Below, one piece after another: positions 46,365 through 48,740 of a stretch of 48,740 bases of DNA. Within the stretch, counting starts at the first letter, position 1, and each line of letters opens with the position of its first letter. Below the pieces are notes generated by a model. The model was given only the letters and a program-made list of their open reading frames with translations. It ran no database searches and was not told the origin of the DNA. Both the position numbers and the translations under genes were made by a program. Origin of the DNA: Laspinema sp. D2d (GTDB lineage Bacteria; Cyanobacteriota; Cyanobacteriia; Cyanobacteriales; Laspinemataceae); assembly GCF_025370755.1 (NCBI RefSeq), contig NZ_JAMXFC010000009.1, forward strand, positions 1 through 48,740. The letters run 5' to 3'.

Positions 46365-47333
46365 ATGAGTATCATCAGTAGATGCCCCGTAGCGGGCGAA
46401 ACAGACTTACAACAGATTGCTGATCTAGTTAAAACCTGTGAAGTCGATGGGTTACTAGACGAAGATAAATCAATCGCCGATCTCAAATGGATCGTCACCA
46501 CCTCATCGGTCAGGTCCCGGCGTTTATGGAAAGACTCAAATGGTCACCTACGCGGGTTTGGACAACTTTGGATCCCTGAACCCGAGGAACGACTGGATGG
46601 ATATTTGTGGTTTTATGTTGACCCCAAAGATGCCCTCCAAAACAGCTTTACCGAGGGGATTATTCCTTTAGAAACTGAGATTTTAGATTGGGCAGAAAAT
46701 CGCCTACGCGAGATCGGTAACAAGAGTGGACTGAGTATCCACTTACACACCAAAACTCGCGCCGAAGCCTTAATTAGAATTTCCAGCCTAGAACGGCATA
46801 ATTTTAGCCTAGAACGAACCTTTTTGACCCTGGTTAAATCTGACCTGGAAACCCTACCCCCCCCAGAGTTTCCCCCAGGATTTACCCTGCGATCGGTAGA
46901 GGCCCCAAGAGATGATCAAGCCTGGGTAGACTTATATAACGAATCTTTTATTGACCACTGGGATCACCACGATTTAACCCTCAGTAGTTATCAGGATTGG
47001 CAACAGGATCCAAACTATCAACCGGAATTTGATTTAGTGGCAGTCGCCCCCGATGGCACCTTTGCCGCCCTTTGCCAAAGTTCCCTCCAAACCGCTTTAC
47101 CCCACTCCAGCAAAACCGGCTGGATTAGCTGGTTAGGAACTCGTCGGGGCTTCCGCCGGATGGGTTTAGGGCGTTCCATCCTCATCGCTGCCATGCAACG
47201 ACTCTACCGCGCCGGTGCAACCAGCATCAAGCTTGGGGTCGATGCCGATAGTGCCACAGGTGCACCGCGATTGTATGACGCAATGGGCTTCCGTCCCGTC
47301 CAAAGTTGGCTTTCCTACGTTAAAACTCTATAG
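46365..47333 (+). CDS. GNAT family N-acetyltransferase (two GNAT-like domains)
   Basis: About 322 residues. The C-terminal half is a GNAT domain: FTLRSVEAPRDDQAWVDLYN, then WISWLGTRRGFRRMGLGRSIL, whose RRMGLG is the acetyl-CoA pyrophosphate loop, and LGVDADSATGAPRLYDAMGF. The N-terminal half is probably a degenerate second GNAT, as in mycothiol-synthase-like proteins (inference). Substrate unknown. The frame is open from an ATG at 46281, but that start would put the terminator hairpin inside the coding sequence, so the ATG at 46365 (MSIISRCPVAGETDLQQIAD) is preferred; neither has a Shine-Dalgarno site. A long hairpin follows the gene. Confidence 0.85.
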   Translation: MSIISRCPVAGETDLQQIADLVKTCEVDGLLDEDKSIADLKWIVTTSSVRSRRLWKDSNGHLRGFGQLWIPEPEERLDGYLWFYVDPKDALQNSFTEGIIPLETEILDWAENRLREIGNKSGLSIHLHTKTRAEALIRISSLERHNFSLERTFLTLVKSDLETLPPPEFPPGFTLRSVEAPRDDQAWVDLYNESFIDHWDHHDLTLSSYQDWQQDPNYQPEFDLVAVAPDGTFAALCQSSLQTALPHSSKTGWISWLGTRRGFRRMGLGRSILIAAMQRLYRAGATSIKLGVDADSATGAPRLYDAMGFRPVQSWLSYVKTL

Positions 47334-47450
47334 AGAAAGGCAACAGTTCGTAGTAATGGAAAACAAGCTGGGATAAACAAAGGTAACAGTTTGTAATAAC
47401 CCCTAAAATCGGTTCCGATCGCCCTACAATTAGCCCATTTCAGCGTTCAA

Positions 47451-47510
47451 GGAGTGGGAGAATCTTGCTCACTAACATTCAGTAGCCCGCAAGAGGCTCC
47501 CACTCCTTTT
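47451..47510 (+). terminator. Long hairpin after the acetyltransferase gene
   Basis: Outer 10-bp stem GGAGTGGGAG (47451-47460) with CTCCCACTCC (47497-47506), inner 6-bp stem TCTTGC/GCAAGA, then TTTT. Probably a terminator. The GGAGTGGGAG...CTCCCACTCC pair also resembles structured ends of cyanobacterial IS200/IS605-like elements (from memory), so it could be a remnant. Confidence 0.65.
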
Positions 47511-47601
47511 ATAAGCTCGTACTCCTATCATTCATAATAAGATTTATACCACAACCGGCGGTGCCGGTGCCTGCCTGATTTGATAGGATTAACCCGTAAC
47601 C

Positions 47602-48663
47602 ATGAGACAAAAAATCTGGATTCTGCTTTGCTTGGTGAGTGCGATCGCCATTATCTTAGTGAGTCTTGCTCGCCATCAATCCCCGGTATCATTTGATAAT
47701 CCACCGGATGTACCTCTCTCACAGCAACCCGCAGATCCAGTCCCCACCCTTCCCAAACCGAGTCCCCTCAGCATGAAGCTCAGGCGGGCTCCGGCAGTCG
47801 TCCCCGATCGCCTGATGGCAGATTTAGAAGCATTAGCCTTTGATCGCTCAACCCCCGATAGCCGATCGCAGTCCCGAGAGTATATCCGCAGTCGCCTCCT
47901 AGCAGCGGGATGGACGCCGCAATCTCAACCTTTTGCAGACGGAATCAACCTGCTTGCCAAAAAACCGGGTAAGAATCCCGAATCGGGAAGTATCCTCCTC
48001 GGCGCACATTATGATACCGTTCCCGGTTCTGCCGGTGCGAGTGATAATGGCAGTGGGGTAGCGGTGTTGTTGGAAGTGGCGCGACTGTTGCAGGACCGGC
48101 AAACTGAGCGATCGCTAGAGTTAGCCTTTTTTGATTTAGAGGAAATCGGATTACATGGCAGTTTTGCCTTTGCCAGCGATCCCAACTTAGTGGCGGACTT
48201 GCGCGGTGCAATTGTAGTGGATATGGTGGGATTTGCTTGTTATCAAGCGGGATGTCAGGATTATCCGAGTCAACTTCCTATACAACCGCCGAGCGATCGC
48301 GGTGACTTTGTAGCCGTCATTGGGGATACAGAACATTTACCCCTGTTGGAAGTGTTCCAGATGGAAATTGCGGCTAATTTACCGCCGGTTTATACCTTGC
48401 CGGTTCCCTTTAAAGGGTTATTGATTCCTGATACTTTGCGAAGTGACCATGCTCCCTTTTGGTATCATGGAATTGGGGCCGTTTTAGTGACGGATACAGG
48501 AAATTTGCGATCGCCGCACTACCATCAATCCAGTGATACTCCCCTTCAGATTGATCGGGCTTTTTTTATCGGTTCCGCCCAACGGATTGCTGATGCGATC
48601 GTCACATTATTAGAGAGTCAGGGAAGCTTACAAACCAACTCAATCCAGACTCCGCCAAATTAG
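47602..48663 (+). CDS. Membrane-anchored M28 family zinc peptidase
   Basis: 353-residue aminopeptidase-like protein. The N-terminus has a hydrophobic anchor or signal (IWILLCLVSAIAIILVSLA). The two-zinc M28 site is complete: His and Asp in LGAHYDTVPGS, Asp in ASDNGSG, the catalytic and ligand pair in FDLEEIGLHG, Asp in VVDMVGFACY and the final His in RSPHYHQSSDT. It should cleave N-terminal residues from peptides outside the cytoplasm; specificity is unknown. No lipobox is obvious. ATG start at 47602. The window ends 77 bases after its stop. Confidence 0.93.
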   Translation: MRQKIWILLCLVSAIAIILVSLARHQSPVSFDNPPDVPLSQQPADPVPTLPKPSPLSMKLRRAPAVVPDRLMADLEALAFDRSTPDSRSQSREYIRSRLLAAGWTPQSQPFADGINLLAKKPGKNPESGSILLGAHYDTVPGSAGASDNGSGVAVLLEVARLLQDRQTERSLELAFFDLEEIGLHGSFAFASDPNLVADLRGAIVVDMVGFACYQAGCQDYPSQLPIQPPSDRGDFVAVIGDTEHLPLLEVFQMEIAANLPPVYTLPVPFKGLLIPDTLRSDHAPFWYHGIGAVLVTDTGNLRSPHYHQSSDTPLQIDRAFFIGSAQRIADAIVTLLESQGSLQTNSIQTPPN

Positions 48664-48740
48664 GAGAAGTCACCTGATCCAATGTAGCATCAAAATCACA
48701 GTGTTTCCCGGAAATCTAACTCAAAGTCCCCCTTTTTAAA

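Overview
The window reads as chromosomal DNA of a filamentous, Oscillatoriales-like cyanobacterium. The HIP1 octamer GCGATCGC and its GCGATCG cores occur throughout. The gene content is typical of the phylum: chlB (dark-operative protochlorophyllide reductase), a cyAbrB regulator, a DUF1830 protein, a SecA without a C-terminal zinc motif, Uma2-type endonucleases and large multidomain signalling proteins. No rRNA, tRNA or CRISPR array was recognised. The exact genus cannot be read from the sequence.

Layout. 1-6200: minus-strand cobD (cobalamin) and an Rrf2 regulator, plus-strand cyAbrB behind a dyad-containing leader, and a minus-strand ClC transporter with CBS domains. 6200-8284 is a long stretch without a convincing gene. 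8285-21074 is a plus-strand run: metallo-beta-lactamase fold hydrolase, ribF, a MoxR ATPase, a diheme cytochrome c, secA, pyrD and a 1362-residue NB-ARC/TPR (STAND) protein. Two oppositely oriented 9-bp minisatellite arrays lie between the cytochrome and secA, and a third array of the same family opens the window. 21154-26000: two adjacent minus-strand Uma2 paralogues, chlB, and a decayed ISAs1-type transposase. 26071-37429 is on the minus strand: a 1768-residue kinase/ATPase/GAF/phosphatase protein, a carotenoid oxygenase split at a run of 11 C, a small exported protein and a FAD-dependent oxidoreductase. 37672-48740: a PAS histidine kinase, an MgtC-like protein, DUF1830, a NERD nuclease with a possible second nuclease fold, an Hpt protein, a CbiX-like chelatase under a cobalamin riboswitch, a GNAT acetyltransferase behind an intrinsic terminator, and an M28 peptidase.

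How it fits together. Most genes are single housekeeping or signalling genes rather than one operon. The cobalamin theme appears at both ends (cobD, and cbiX with its riboswitch). The accessory content is the STAND protein, the Uma2 pair, the NERD protein, the IS remnant and many palindromic repeats. The points most worth checking are the STAND protein with a glycine-rich N-terminus, uniform 120-bp TPR array and C-terminal membrane anchor; the C11 frameshift in the carotenoid oxygenase; the mirrored G-rich/C-rich arrays before secA; and the structured untranslated region with a terminator before the acetyltransferase.
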